Below, piece by piece: positions 1 through 9,360 of a stretch of DNA of 64,000 bases. The notes under the pieces were generated by a model that worked only from the letters and a program-made list of their open reading frames with translations, did not search any database and was not told the origin of the DNA. Numbering within the stretch: position 1 is the stretch's first letter; every line of letters starts with the position of its first letter. The stretch is taken from assembly GCA_009760855.2 (NCBI GenBank), contig WPIO01000131.1, positions 776,501-840,500 on the forward strand, in the 5' to 3' direction. Origin of the DNA: Cristatella mucedo. Lineage: Eukaryota; Bryozoa; Phylactolaemata; Cristatellidae. Position numbers and translations under genes: made by a program.

Positions 1-3000
1 CTGGCCTTCGTTATCGCCTTCGAGGTGAGAGCGGCACGTGCTCGCCGCTGGGGGCCGGGGGGGGGGGGAGTTCGCCAAGCTCCAAGCGCGGCTAGTGGTC
101 GTCGGCTTCTCGCAGTCGCCGGCTACGCGAGCGCGACCGACGACACGACGACGACGCCGCCGTTCGAGCTGCAGCTGCTCGACGCCGCCACGGGCATGCT
201 GTACGCGGCCACCGGGCAGCTGGAGCAGAGACGCTCGGCCGGACGCGCCACTCGCTCGTCGGGTGCGCTGCGCTGCTCGCGCTGTACGCTCTGCTCGTCG
301 TCGTGCTGCTCGTCGCCGCGATGGGCAGCACGTTCGAGCGGGTCCGCGAGGCGAGGAGTGGCTGGGCCAGTGGGCTGGCCTCGTTCTGGCCGTCGAGCGC
401 GGCGTGCCGACAGAGGAGCGGCGGCAGGCCTACTCGCTGCCGTTCGGCAGCGAGTAGGCGACGATGACGAGCTGCAGCAGCGGGCGCTCGTGGTGCGAGA
501 GAGCGAAGCGCGTCAGACCGGATGAACGAGTAGGCGGCGCGGCTCGTGCATGTCGTGCCGTCCACGAAATCCGTCAGAGCGGTGGCTGCTGTGAACGTCG
601 GCTGCTGCACAGTGCCCCGCCGCCGCTGCTGCACACGTTGGCACCGGTGATACGAACGAAAAGCAGCAGGGCGGCGAAAGTGTTTGGACCACGCTGAGCA
701 AACCTTGCGTAACGCCGAAGGCTCGGCGGGGTAGGCTTGACCTGCCGCTTACCTAGCGGCGTAGCCTATCGCCCAATGCCGTTCGGTGCGCGCCTGCGCG
801 CAATAAGCTGGCCGCCACGAAACGAGCGTTTCTGGCGCTGACCTGCTTACCGTTACTTAAGGGGGTCGTGAGTCCGCGGCGTGAATTGGAAAGCGAGACA
901 CACAAATTGGGGATTTTACTGAACTTTATTCGCAAGCGCACAAAGTCGCTGCGCGTCTAGTTCAGCTTTATCTCCACACTCCTCGCACGTTCTCAACAGC
1001 ACCAACACTCTTTCGGAGGGAATACTCCTCCACACTAAGCGCGACCCGGGCCCTAAACCCTAACCGGTGAACTAGAACTCGGTTTCCACCTGTGCCGAGG
1101 GAATACCCAAAACGCGCCAACGACGTCTAGCTCGCACCGGCAAATCCCTATGCCGAGACCACGTGCAAGCGCGCACACAAAACACGAAACAAACACAAAA
1201 TGCCAGCTCGGGCACGATACGACCGTATTCGGTGGAGTCCACCGAATCCTCCTAGCGCTGTCTCGACCTGTTCCGTCAATCGCCGGCGAACAGCCCGCCT
1301 CCCTCCCTCGCTTTCAGAGAAACGAGTCCGACGGCGGAGCCGGACCAAAGACAGAAGACCACAGACAAAAGACCCAGAGCGAGCGTCGCTCGACTCTTAA
1401 ATACTTGGCTGAGACAATGGGGCAAGAGCTTAGTGGTATTGGGCCCGACACCCCGGCCCATTACGGCAAGGAATTAATACCGTCAGTAGGCCACTGGAAG
1501 GGCACGTCTGTCCAGCTTGAATGGCGAATGTGTTCCAGACGATTCTTTCTTGGACCGAGTGAAGGCGGAGGTTGACAGGCCAGCCAACATCAATCAGCAG
1601 CTTCCGCGGGTATCGGACCAATTCTAAAGGCCGAATCGCCACCGCCGGTCTCAGCTTCCTGGCTTGCTCTTAAGCTCTTGCTCTCTAACCGCACTGACGC
1701 TCCTCTCTGGCTCACTGCTCCAGGACAAAGGAGTTCTAGCCCGCCTCCGAACAGCTCTTGTTCGCGCTAAAATTCAGCCAAGGCCAGCAAAGTGCTACAC
1801 TTGCCTACCTGCATCAGTGCAGCAAGGTCAAGGTGATGATGCTCTGCCTCCTGCTCAGTTACCCAGCGGAGCATTCGACGTTGATACCATAATGAATTAT
1901 TGCAATATTGTTTTGATGTGTGCATTGCAAGAAGTCTAGGGAGTGCCACTGGAAACTCTCCTGCATAATCCCCGCTTAGTGTTAGCTGAGTTACAGACCT
2001 CCGCATGTGGGTTACATTTACATACGCTACATTGCATTGCACTGTATAGCACTTCTGTTGTTGTAGCCATTGAGTTGCAAAACCGGCTTTCTTAGTACGA
2101 TATTTTGCTGGGTTCCAGTCGCTGAGGCAATATAGTATAGTACCCATAAATGAAGTGTACATTCCGACGGAAACTGCTCAATTCACATATTAATGCTCTT
2201 AGCTAGAGAGTACTAAGGCAGCTAGCCACGTGCTGAAATCGATGTAATAGCTCGTTTTCCGGTTTAGCCTATGCGGCACAGCTCTTGGGCTTGCTTCTGG
2301 TGCTGCAAACAATTTCACTAGCTTGTTCTGCACACGTCCTAGAGAAAATAGCTACTAGGCCCGATTGTAGCATGTCGACGAAGTTCAACAAAACATTCAA
2401 ATGAGATTGCCGGTCAGCCATAGCTGTGCGTACCGGCTTGCAAGGCAAGCACTCATTGCCAAAACTCGGCCTTAAAGCTGCAAATGCTTCTGCTTCTCCC
2501 GAGCAGCGAGCCGTTTCGTTCCTGTAGAAGTGGGCATTTCTATCACTGCTTGCCGACATTGCAATGCTCGCTTTGCAGTTTTTCGTAGAGCTCGATCTTC
2601 GATCCAGATTCTTCCCGTGAACAACCACTGCAGCAGCCTGATCAGCCAGGGCCTCCCCCAAGTACAACTGCAGGCCCTGACCTTTGACCTGGCCCCCCCA
2701 AGGAGCGATGCTGAACTATGATTGGCTGGCTAAGGAAAGGTCGAGGCCAAGTCGCCCCACGTGAAGCTTCAGTCAGCTCCAAAGAATGTGTGGTCACGTC
2801 CGCGGGCATATATGAAGACTTGTTGAACTGACCTTGACCTTCAATCTACCTTGGGAGTCGACAATTTCCGTCGGGTTTGCTCTTTCATGCCCCCTGCGGC
2901 TCGCTTGATTCTTGGCTGAAGGTCAAGGCTGATTCAATTGGCTCATTTATATATCGGCAGAAAAGCCTCAACGGCTAAAACCAGCGATTGCAGTGTGCAA

Positions 3001-3567
3001 TCGCAGATTGCCCGCGGAAGGACTCGTACCCACGACCTGGGTCGCGAAGACCAAGCCCCTCGCCCCCAGGACTGGAGGAGATCTACCTCGGGACATTTCT
3101 CATTCTACGACATCTGCTCTCATGCTGCCGACTATGGCACATGCTTGAAAGAGCCGCTAAGCTGCTATGCCGTCCTGAGCTGCTACTTCCTGGCTACCTA
3201 CTACCTAAACTGCTCTCTTGACTCAGCAATGCTTTTCACTTTCTCTTTGCTGCGTGAGATGAAGTCTGTTGGCCACCGAATGCATATCGAAAGACGCTCA
3301 AGCTGTGAGTGCGCTATATACAAAGCTCTCCTGCGTAACACCCATGTAGTCTTCGTGGCTTTGTAGAGCAACAGACGGTGATAGATTACATGGCATTACC
3401 TTACATTGCATTGCATTGCATTCCTTTGCAATCTTGCTTCTCGCCAGTTCTCCTCCAGACCTCGCACAAACCTCGAGCACAGACCTCGAGCACAGACCTC
3501 GAGCACAGACCTCGAGCACTGATTTAGTAGCTTGCCGGAGCCGGAGCTAGAGCTGTCCCTGGGTTGC

Positions 3568-3598
<31 letters not shown>

Positions 3599-4555
3599 AC
3601 TGCTACCCTTCCTCGAGGAGCTGCCAGTGTTGGTCGTGTGGGCCATCGTCGGTCATGTGTGCTGGAGTCGGTCGTGTGTGCCGGAGTTGGTCGTGTGTGC
3701 CGACGTCGGTCGTGTGGGCCATCGTCGGTCGTGTGGGCCGACGTCGGTCGTGTGGGCCATCGTTGGTCGTGAGGGCCATCGTCGGTTGTGTGGGCCGACG
3801 TCGGTCGTGTGGGCCATCGTCGGTCGTGTGGGCCATCGTCGGTTGTGTGGGCCGACGTCGGTCGTGTGGGCCATTGTTGGTCGTGTGGGCAACCGTCGGT
3901 TGTGTGGGCCGGCGTCGGTCGTGTGGGCCATCGTTGGTCGTGTGGGCCATCGTCGGTTGTGTGGGCCGGCGTCGGTCGTGTGGGCCATCGTCGGTCGTGT
4001 GGGCCATCTTCGGTCGTGTGGGCCATCGTCGGTCGTGTGGGCCATCGTCGGTTGTGTGGGCCGGCGTCGGTCGTGTGGGCCATCGTCGGTCGTGTGGGCC
4101 ATCGTCAGTCGTGTGGGCCGACGTCGGTCGTGTGGGCCATCGTCGGTCGTGTGGGCCATCGTCGGTCGTGTGGGCCGACGTCGGTCGTGTGGGCCATCGT
4201 TGGTCGTGTGGGCCATCATCGGTTGTGGGCTATCGTCGGTCATGTGGGTCGGCGTTGGTCGCGTGAGCCGGGTGGCACCCAGGCCGATGGACGAATTGCT
4301 GAGGCGACCGGAATGAATGAGGAGCTCGGAGTTTTAGCGATTCGCTTTCCTTTGTCGTTGCAGCATCTTGTTCTGCTGTCCACCTGGCTCATAGCGTTCA
4401 TCATACCGGACGTGCCGGACGACATAAAGTTCCAAGTGCTTCGAGAGAAGCACCTGATCCGGGAGGCGGCCATTGAGGCCGAGCTGCAGAAGACGCAGGC
4501 CGAGCTCGCTGCTGCTGCTGCTGCCTCGAACCGCCGGCCCCAGTCTGCGGTGTAG
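1..4555 (+). CDS. Anoctamin (TMEM16 family) gene, C-terminal exons, partial
   Basis: Two exons are visible. Exon one (1-24, entering from outside the window) reads LAFVIAFE and stops at a GT donor (GAG|GTGAGA at 24/25). The next exon starts after a pyrimidine-rich stretch and CAG at 4361-4363 and runs 4364-4555 in phase 0, opening HLVLLSTWLIAFIIPDVPDD and ending in TAG. Joined, they give the signature end of anoctamins: the last membrane helix with its FEH motif, then IPD-P and a basic REKHLIRE segment leading into a charged cytosolic tail with a short poly-Ala run. Anoctamins are multi-pass membrane proteins that act as calcium-activated chloride channels or lipid scramblases. The calcium-site helices lie upstream, outside the window, so channel versus scramblase cannot be decided. 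The codons are strongly GC-rich, unlike the AT-rich DNA to the right. The coding part in the window is 1-24 plus 4364-4555 only. Confidence 0.88.
100..460 (+). pseudogene. GC-rich, frame-broken coding-like stretch
   Basis: Three consecutive pieces in three frames look protein-like. About 164-230 reads FELQLLDAATGMLYAATGQL. About 258-340 gives a hydrophobic, membrane-helix-like run (CAALLALYALLVVVLLVAAM) followed by a charged stretch. About 345-457 gives an Arg/Glu-rich end with LPFGSE before TAG. Each step is a shift of the same sense (equivalent to losing one base), so two small deletions or assembly errors would explain the pattern. A poly-G run sits at about 51-70. I do not recognise the product. 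It could be an old gene fragment, an alternative anoctamin end, or chance openness of GC-rich DNA. Confidence 0.25.
710..1255 (-). mobile_element. LTR-like repeat, copy A (probably solo)
   Basis: This segment shares about 310 bases at its left and about 125 at its right with 26845-27549, with a different middle. On the minus strand both copies carry GCGAATAAAG followed by TCAGTAAAA-TCCCC and end CGGCGTTAC, which resembles the R-U5 part of a retrotransposon LTR (poly(A) signal, then a CA-type end). Both carry a near-terminal palindrome (here 1227-1247, arms ATTCGGTGGA). No primer-binding site, internal genes or target duplication are seen. Confidence 0.5.
1256..2677. other. Intronic stretch with no recognised feature
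   Basis: The segment is moderately GC-rich. Short open frames exist (for example on the plus strand at 1664-1939) but they have no recognisable motif, no long conserved stretch and no repeat partner elsewhere in the window. I see no RNA gene in it. Confidence 0.5.
2678..2843 (+). promoter_or_regulatory. Clustered nuclear-receptor-type sites with a TATA-like box
   Basis: TGACCTTTGACCT at 2678-2690 is a perfect DR1 (two half-sites spaced by one base), the type bound by HNF4 and RXR/USP heterodimers. It is followed by a CCAAT-type GATTGG at 2720-2725, an E-box CACGTG at 2758-2763, CATATATG at 2807-2814, and two overlapping extended half-sites TGACCTTGA/TGACCTTCA at 2829-2843 (FTZ-F1 or ERR type). 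Another, AAGGTCAAGG, lies at 2919-2928. Density and order suggest an intronic enhancer or promoter, but no transcript is visible and short motifs arise by chance. Confidence 0.3.
2985..3078 (-). mobile_element. tRNA-like SINE head fragment
   Basis: On the minus strand a GTCGTGGGTACGAGTCC stretch is a B-box-like promoter element (consensus GGTTCGANTCC), preceded by a GACC-GGTC stem like the anticodon arm of the other SINEs in this window. A tail could not be followed. Confidence 0.4.
3105..3425 (+). mobile_element. LINE-B 3' end fragment
   Basis: This matches the reverse complement of the LINE-B copies at 21505-21990, 23325-23790, 27845-29110 and 60357-60785. Shared pieces include CTGCCGACTATGGC, the CCTGAGCTGCT stretch, and a TTTCTCTTTG segment. 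It ends in a decayed CATTG/TTACA pentanucleotide tail at about 3398-3424. It is 5' truncated and non-coding now. Confidence 0.7.
3457..3521. repeat. 13-bp tandem repeat, about 5 copies
   Basis: The unit is ACCTCGAGCACAG. The last three copies are almost identical and the first is diverged. Each unit carries a CTCGAG palindrome. Confidence 0.9.
3566..3602. repeat. (GCT)n microsatellite
   Basis: About eleven GCT/CTG triplets, the last interrupted by CTA. It lies directly before the minisatellite. Confidence 0.95.
3628..4262. repeat. 19-bp minisatellite, about 33 copies
   Basis: The consensus unit is GGGCCATCGTCGGTCGTGT. Variants replace ATC with GAC or GGC, and the flanking bases vary (GTTG, GTTGG), giving a mixed order of unit types. 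Because 19 is not a multiple of 3 and the unit has no stop in any frame, long open frames appear on both strands. They translate to a 19-residue periodic peptide and should not be taken as genes. The array ends about 100 bases before the anoctamin splice acceptor. Confidence 0.95.
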
Positions 4556-5195
4556 GCTGGGCGGCCGGAGCGCCGCCGCCGTGCGGAGCCCAGCAACCGG
4601 CCGTCGTGATCCTGAAAGCCACGCAAGCAGAGGCCAGCTTGCCCCCTCCCCTCTCCCTGACCGAACCGCACACTATTTCGTTAAGCTTCTGTAGGGCTCT
4701 GATTCTCCTCTGCTTACGAGCGTCCAGGCTCGAGTGTCGCCCAGCTCCTGCAGCTCCGGCCACATGCAATTTGCCTTGTCGTAATTTGGAGCTACACCGC
4801 TCGGTTACGACGCGATTCTAGGACGCCCAGGTCATTTCATTATTTGTCGGGTCAGTTACGTTTTCCTCCTATTTTTAGATTGTATCGTCTTCGAAATGGC
4901 TTTTATACTCACGGTGGTGCTCGCGTTCTCACTCTTCCGTGAAAGCAATAGTCGAGTGGAAACTCATTGTGTGCCCCTCGGTCGGAGCTCGCGCGAGCTC
5001 AGGAGAGGCGAAGCTATCGCCGACTGTCACTGCTGCCGTGCGCCATGCGTTCAGCGAACGTCAACCATTTCGCGGCCGGCGTCCATTAAACGGCGCTGCC
5101 TGCCGCATGACAATAAAAAAATCTTTCGTCTGCATTCGTTGATCCAGCTCCGTTTCCTAAGAAGAAATAAATAAACGTCAGACTCAGGTGCCTGT
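4556..5195 (+). terminator. Anoctamin 3' UTR and poly(A) signals
   Basis: Downstream of the stop, AATAAA occurs at 5112-5117 and twice overlapping at 5166-5175, followed by T/G-rich sequence. The 3' UTR would be about 0.6 kb. No other gene is seen in it. Confidence 0.55.
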
Positions 5196-5261
5196 ACCCA
5201 CGTACACTTACGGCAACCTCGGCGTAGTCACTTGACGAGGCGCACTTTAAAATGAATACAT

Positions 5262-5395
5262 AGATAACAATTCATGCGCGTATATCGCGCCAAGAGAACT
5301 TAGTCTCCATTCAAGTATCCATATGGCGCAGGGCTCGAGCCCACGGCCTCAGTCGTCGAAGGCGAGCACCTTATTCTCCCTCCGGGTACTTCAGT
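5262..5395 (-). mobile_element. SINE-2 copy (tRNA head, L2-like tail)
   Basis: Read on the minus strand, this aligns end to end with 27676-27842. It has a B-box with GTGGGCTCGAGCCC, then CATATGG, then a tail with GACTAAGTTCTCTTGG and GCGCGATATAC, and an AT-rich end. The tail corresponds to the L2 3' stem-loop (see 19861-19900). Confidence 0.65.
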
Positions 5396-5850
5396 GCAGA
5401 CCCGGCTGCATTGCCAAATTGAGGGCGACGAAGCGTCAAGTGCCACCGAGTGCTTTATCAAATGCGGTCGACAGTGAACGAACGTGGCATAATTTCCAGG
5501 CATCGCGTACGCGTATTGCAATCGCTGTATCAGTTACCTGTAGCTAAACGCAGCACTGCTGCGATTCCGTCGCTCATCGCGTGCCTTACTGTCCACGGGG
5601 CTCGTTTGAACTCAGTAAAAGCCAGCTGCCTAATCCTCCTTTGCTCGCCGGTGTCAATCCTTTATTGCATAACTTGACGTCGCTGGTCAAGTCCACGACC
5701 GGCGAAGCCGAGAAATTCTGGGAGTCTCGTGAAAATGTGCGTTGAAGCGACCTTTCGAAGGTTCGAGATAGCAGCACCGTCATCGAGCATTCAGCTCGGT
5801 GCATACGCTACTGCATTCGCCCGAGGCGACCGCGCCCCTTGCTTCGATCG
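5396..5850. other. No recognised feature
   Basis: Single-copy within the window by eye; only short open frames with no motif. Confidence 0.4.
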
Positions 5851-7900
5851 ATATATAATAATAATAATAATAATAATAATGCACTTGATAAAGCGCCCTC
5901 AGAGAACTCAATCTCTCTCTAGGTGCTATACACTTGCTGCAAAGGTGAACGCAATTGAATGGTATCGATGACTTGCATCTACGTGGCTGCCAGACTCGCT
6001 GCTCTCCGAGTGTCTTTGCTTGCTTGCTACCACGGCAACAAGGGAGCTCCAGGCTCTTTCAAATGTAATGACATGCGTACGGCATAGAAACAGTTTATGA
6101 ACCAATTGACCAATCTATTCGACTCGCTTTTGCTTTATCTTTTTCTTTCATCTTTTTCATTCTTTTTCTTCATCCCTTTTGCTTCATCGCACTGCTCATA
6201 CCGCCCCTTGGGCGTAAGGAAATTTGTCCCAGGATGTACCATACTTTCCTCCGTCCAGTGGGGGCGTTGCCCCCAACTCTGCCGCTGATCGGTGACAATG
6301 AAAATGAAACATATATGTAGTGCCATAAAAGACCTTAACATATTTATAGACTCGACGAATGCTGTTTAGGAAGCATCTATAGTTTATAATGATAACATCA
6401 ACATTTCTGCACTCGTTGAGCCCACACTGTACGAGGTCATGTTCGGAGCGAAGGAGGCTTGAACGAGCCGGCAGTCATTAGCTTTTAAACGTCGTCAAAT
6501 CAAAGGGAATTTTCTTGTTTAGAAGCAACCTTCAGGCTTTGGAAGCGTGTGAGTTGAAGGCAGGGTCTCCTATCGATTTTGGATTCGATTCATGGCCAAC
6601 TGACCAAAGTCGAACGGAGCGCCAAGCAGTAGTTCCAAAGCGAGCGCTTGTGTGTTAGTGTGCATGAGCGTGTGCATGAGCTCGCGTTCGCTAACGTTTG
6701 TTGGTGTCGTAGGGCGGTCGGCCTGATATGCCAAGTCAAATCTGCATTGGCTTGTTTGGGTAACGCCCAAAGGCTACGAGAACAACGGCACGTTGCTGCG
6801 TGGTAGCTGGCCCAGCAAAAGGTACTTTTTCAGATAGTCTGACTAGCGAAAGACATTGAATTAATTGATGTTAAGCTGAGTAACAGAGCCCTATAGGTTC
6901 TTGAAGAGGAACCCGTGCAGATTGCTGAGAAGTCGCGTAACGTGAAAATTTCGATATTCCCCACATAAGCCTACTGGCAAAATGTTTTGGCGACTGCAAG
7001 CGTCTAATTTGCACAGAGAAGAAAACGTGCGAGTACAGAGTTACTGAAGTTGAGACGGGCTGTCGAAAATGCCTGGGCTAATTTGGGTATTCCAAGCTTT
7101 GGGTGCATACGAGCTAAAGGCACGGTCTTCAAAGGATTTGAAATTTGAACGAGTTGTGGGTAAACTGTTAGATTCCGAGAAGCGGGCGCTTTGATGCTAA
7201 GCCTGGTGGGGGGAATAAATCCAATAGGTTGGCTGGAGCCACAGAATAAAGGGACCTACAAGTGAGTGACGAAACCTTGAAGTCGATGCGATGCTTGATT
7301 AGGATTAGATGCAGCATTCCTGCCTAAACAAGACCGAACTTTAGAACATGACACCCAGATTTCGTGCAGATTCAATAGGAGATATGCTGGCTGAGCCACT
7401 TTTGTGCATCAGCCTTTCCAATTTCTGAATCGCGTCTGGTTTGTTTATAGCTAGTAAGTTAGATTTATCATCATTCAATTTAAGAAGCCTTCTGCCATCC
7501 ATGTGCGGATGTCATCAGTACAAGCACAAAGAGAGTTGAGAAAATTCGAATTGCTCGATGGCCGGGAGGGATCAAAGCAAAGGTACAGCTGAGTGGCATC
7601 TGCATAGAGTGAAAGCTTAGATTGTACTTGGCATTAAAATCGAAGAGAGTATAAACCATGGAAAGAACAGGACTAAGCACAGAGCTCGGAGGTACCCTAT
7701 ATTTCAGAGGCTCCTCGGTTGATCTTTGTCCATGCACACCAACACTCTGGGGTCTCCCACTGATATAGGATCTGAACCATTGCAGTGCAGTGCCAGTGAT
7801 GCCCAGGAGATATGATAGGTGCTCAAGAAGGACTTGGTGATCGATAGTATCAATGCAGGCTCTGTGGAGTGATTTGTTCTGAAACCAGACCGTAACTTAC
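5851..7900 (-). mobile_element. L2-type LINE remnants, minus strand, interrupted
   Basis: The 3' end lies at 5851-5965, with an (ATA)n tail at 5851-5880 and the stem-loop (AAAGCGCCCTCAGAGAAC in plus orientation). A C-terminal piece lies at about 6480-6600. A longer stretch at 7040-7900 covers the end of the reverse transcriptase: its translation includes a GVPPSSVLSPV-like motif-4 region (at about 7660-7710) and ALIPPGHRAI with FVLVLMTSAHGW. The pieces between (5966-6470 and 6600-7040) do not match L2 and hold no gene; they include a pyrimidine tract at 6126-6181. The element is dead. Confidence 0.7.
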
Positions 7901-7959
7901 TAGCAAGGTTTGAAGTTTCAATATATGAGTTTAGCTGGTCTGCCGCGACTCATTTTAAT

Positions 7960-8345
7960 GTATTCGATAGGATTGTTAGAGGGAGATTGAATTTAGTTCG
8001 CATGCTCCCAAAGTTTAGAACTCACTCCTACCTTGCGTCACACAATACCTCACTTTACCATGTTTAAAAAAGAGCTTAAAAATACATATTTAGGACAGCA
8101 TTTAGTGGGTCCCTGTGATTCTCCATTCATGTGCTGATGCATGCTGACACTGGGCATGCTGCCACCTAACACACTTGCATGCTGACCCTGTGCATGTCAG
8201 TCCGAGCCATGTTATTCATGTTGTTTATCGAACCGCTACCACTGATCATTCGATCGTATTTCATTTGCAGCAAATTTAGAGCTCCTAGAAAGTGATTGAG
8301 TTCTCTGAGGAGGCTTTATTAAGTGCATTATTATCATTATTAAGT
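7960..8345 (+). mobile_element. L2 LINE 3' end, plus strand
   Basis: It begins in the last codons of the ORF (matching KAWNSLPTCV at 19590-19620) and continues through the 3' UTR with GTGCATGCTG-type repeats. It ends in the stem-loop (CTGAGGAGGC) and an ATT-rich tail. Its end coincides with the left edge of the large repeat array. Confidence 0.8.
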
Positions 8346-9360
8346 AGGGCTGTGTTCAGCTATCATAATACCTATCACTAAACGTAGTAACCGTTTTGAT
8401 GCCATCTTAACGGAATTAACGTGCAAGTGGGAAATGAGAATACTGCAAGATCAGCTATTTTTGCAGTTTCATGCAGGCTTAGTGAACCCTAATACTAGCG
8501 ATGCCTCCGATTTTAAGATTCGAACATCAAAACCTACCAATTTTATGAATTTCAAATTAACGCAATATTTAGTGTTTTTACAAAATGCATGGTTTAGACA
8601 ACTGCTTATAGACACGTCATTTCTAAATAAAAATTAAAACCGTTTGCAATCGTTTCAAACTAAGTTTGTTACTGGGATGTGTCCCAATGCCTGCTGGTCA
8701 TCGTATGTGAGAATTTATTTGCACTCTTTTGGGCTCCACTGTTTCTCGCACTGAAAAAATGGATGAAATCAGCACCTAGGAAGTCATAATTATTCTAGCT
8801 AGATTAAAAAGCCCGCACCCATTCAAGGAAGTTTACACTAAGCTTAGTAATCACGGTAACTCTTGCCCATTAGAACGACTTTTCAGCTAGAGTAGGGATC
8901 GCATTACCCACTCTGCTAGCTCAAATCGTTTGCCTATTCCTCAAACCTACGTCTAATCCTAAGGGCACCACCCCTGCAATTATTGTGCATAGAAAGCTGG
9001 ATCTCCTCCGCAAAAGACGTCAACATATCCCTGATTTGAAATAATTTAAAAAGAAGCATACAATGCACCTGATCCTTGAATAATAATCATAATGTAATTG
9101 ATAAATAAACCGCAATACAATAGTAGTTTTTAGCATAATTATAATTAAAAATAAATAAATAATACAAATTTAATCGTGTGTCCTGGAAAATAATTCGATA
9201 GATATTATGGCCAATCTTTTAATTTTGGATTTTTATTTTAATAACATTAAGACACAAACTTATAAAACTTACAAAATTACATGACAAGGACTCACATAAT
9301 ATTAATGTCTTCGGATTAATTAAATGCCACAGGTATTCAATGTCTTCTGCACTGCGGGCA

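Larger units (their letters stand above)
25..4363 (+). other. Last intron of the anoctamin gene
   Basis: The intron runs from GTGAGA at 25 to TTGCAG ending at 4363, about 4.3 kb. It contains a GC-rich coding-like stretch, an LTR-like repeat, a regulatory-looking cluster, a tRNA-like SINE fragment, a LINE-B fragment, short tandem repeats and a 19-bp minisatellite. The exon frame stays open through the donor to about 525, so a retained intron would add an Arg/Ala/Ser-rich tail; this is only a possibility. Confidence 0.8.

Noticed and set aside
92-634. 180-residue minus-strand frame
   Set aside because: Arg/Ala/Ser-rich output typical of the antisense of GC-rich DNA; no motif.
1051-1065. CCCTAAACCCTAACC resembling telomere repeats
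   Set aside because: Only two imperfect copies, inside the LTR-like element; no array.
1150-1575. 141-residue plus-strand frame across the LTR-like repeat
   Set aside because: It spans repeat and flank, has no family motif, and its counterpart in copy B is not conserved as a frame.
3457-3521. Short regular repeats considered as a CRISPR-like array
   Set aside because: The 13-bp units are directly adjacent with no spacers, and the context is eukaryotic.
3532-4316. Several 130-255-residue open frames on both strands
   Set aside because: They are a by-product of the 19-bp minisatellite, whose unit has no stop in any frame.
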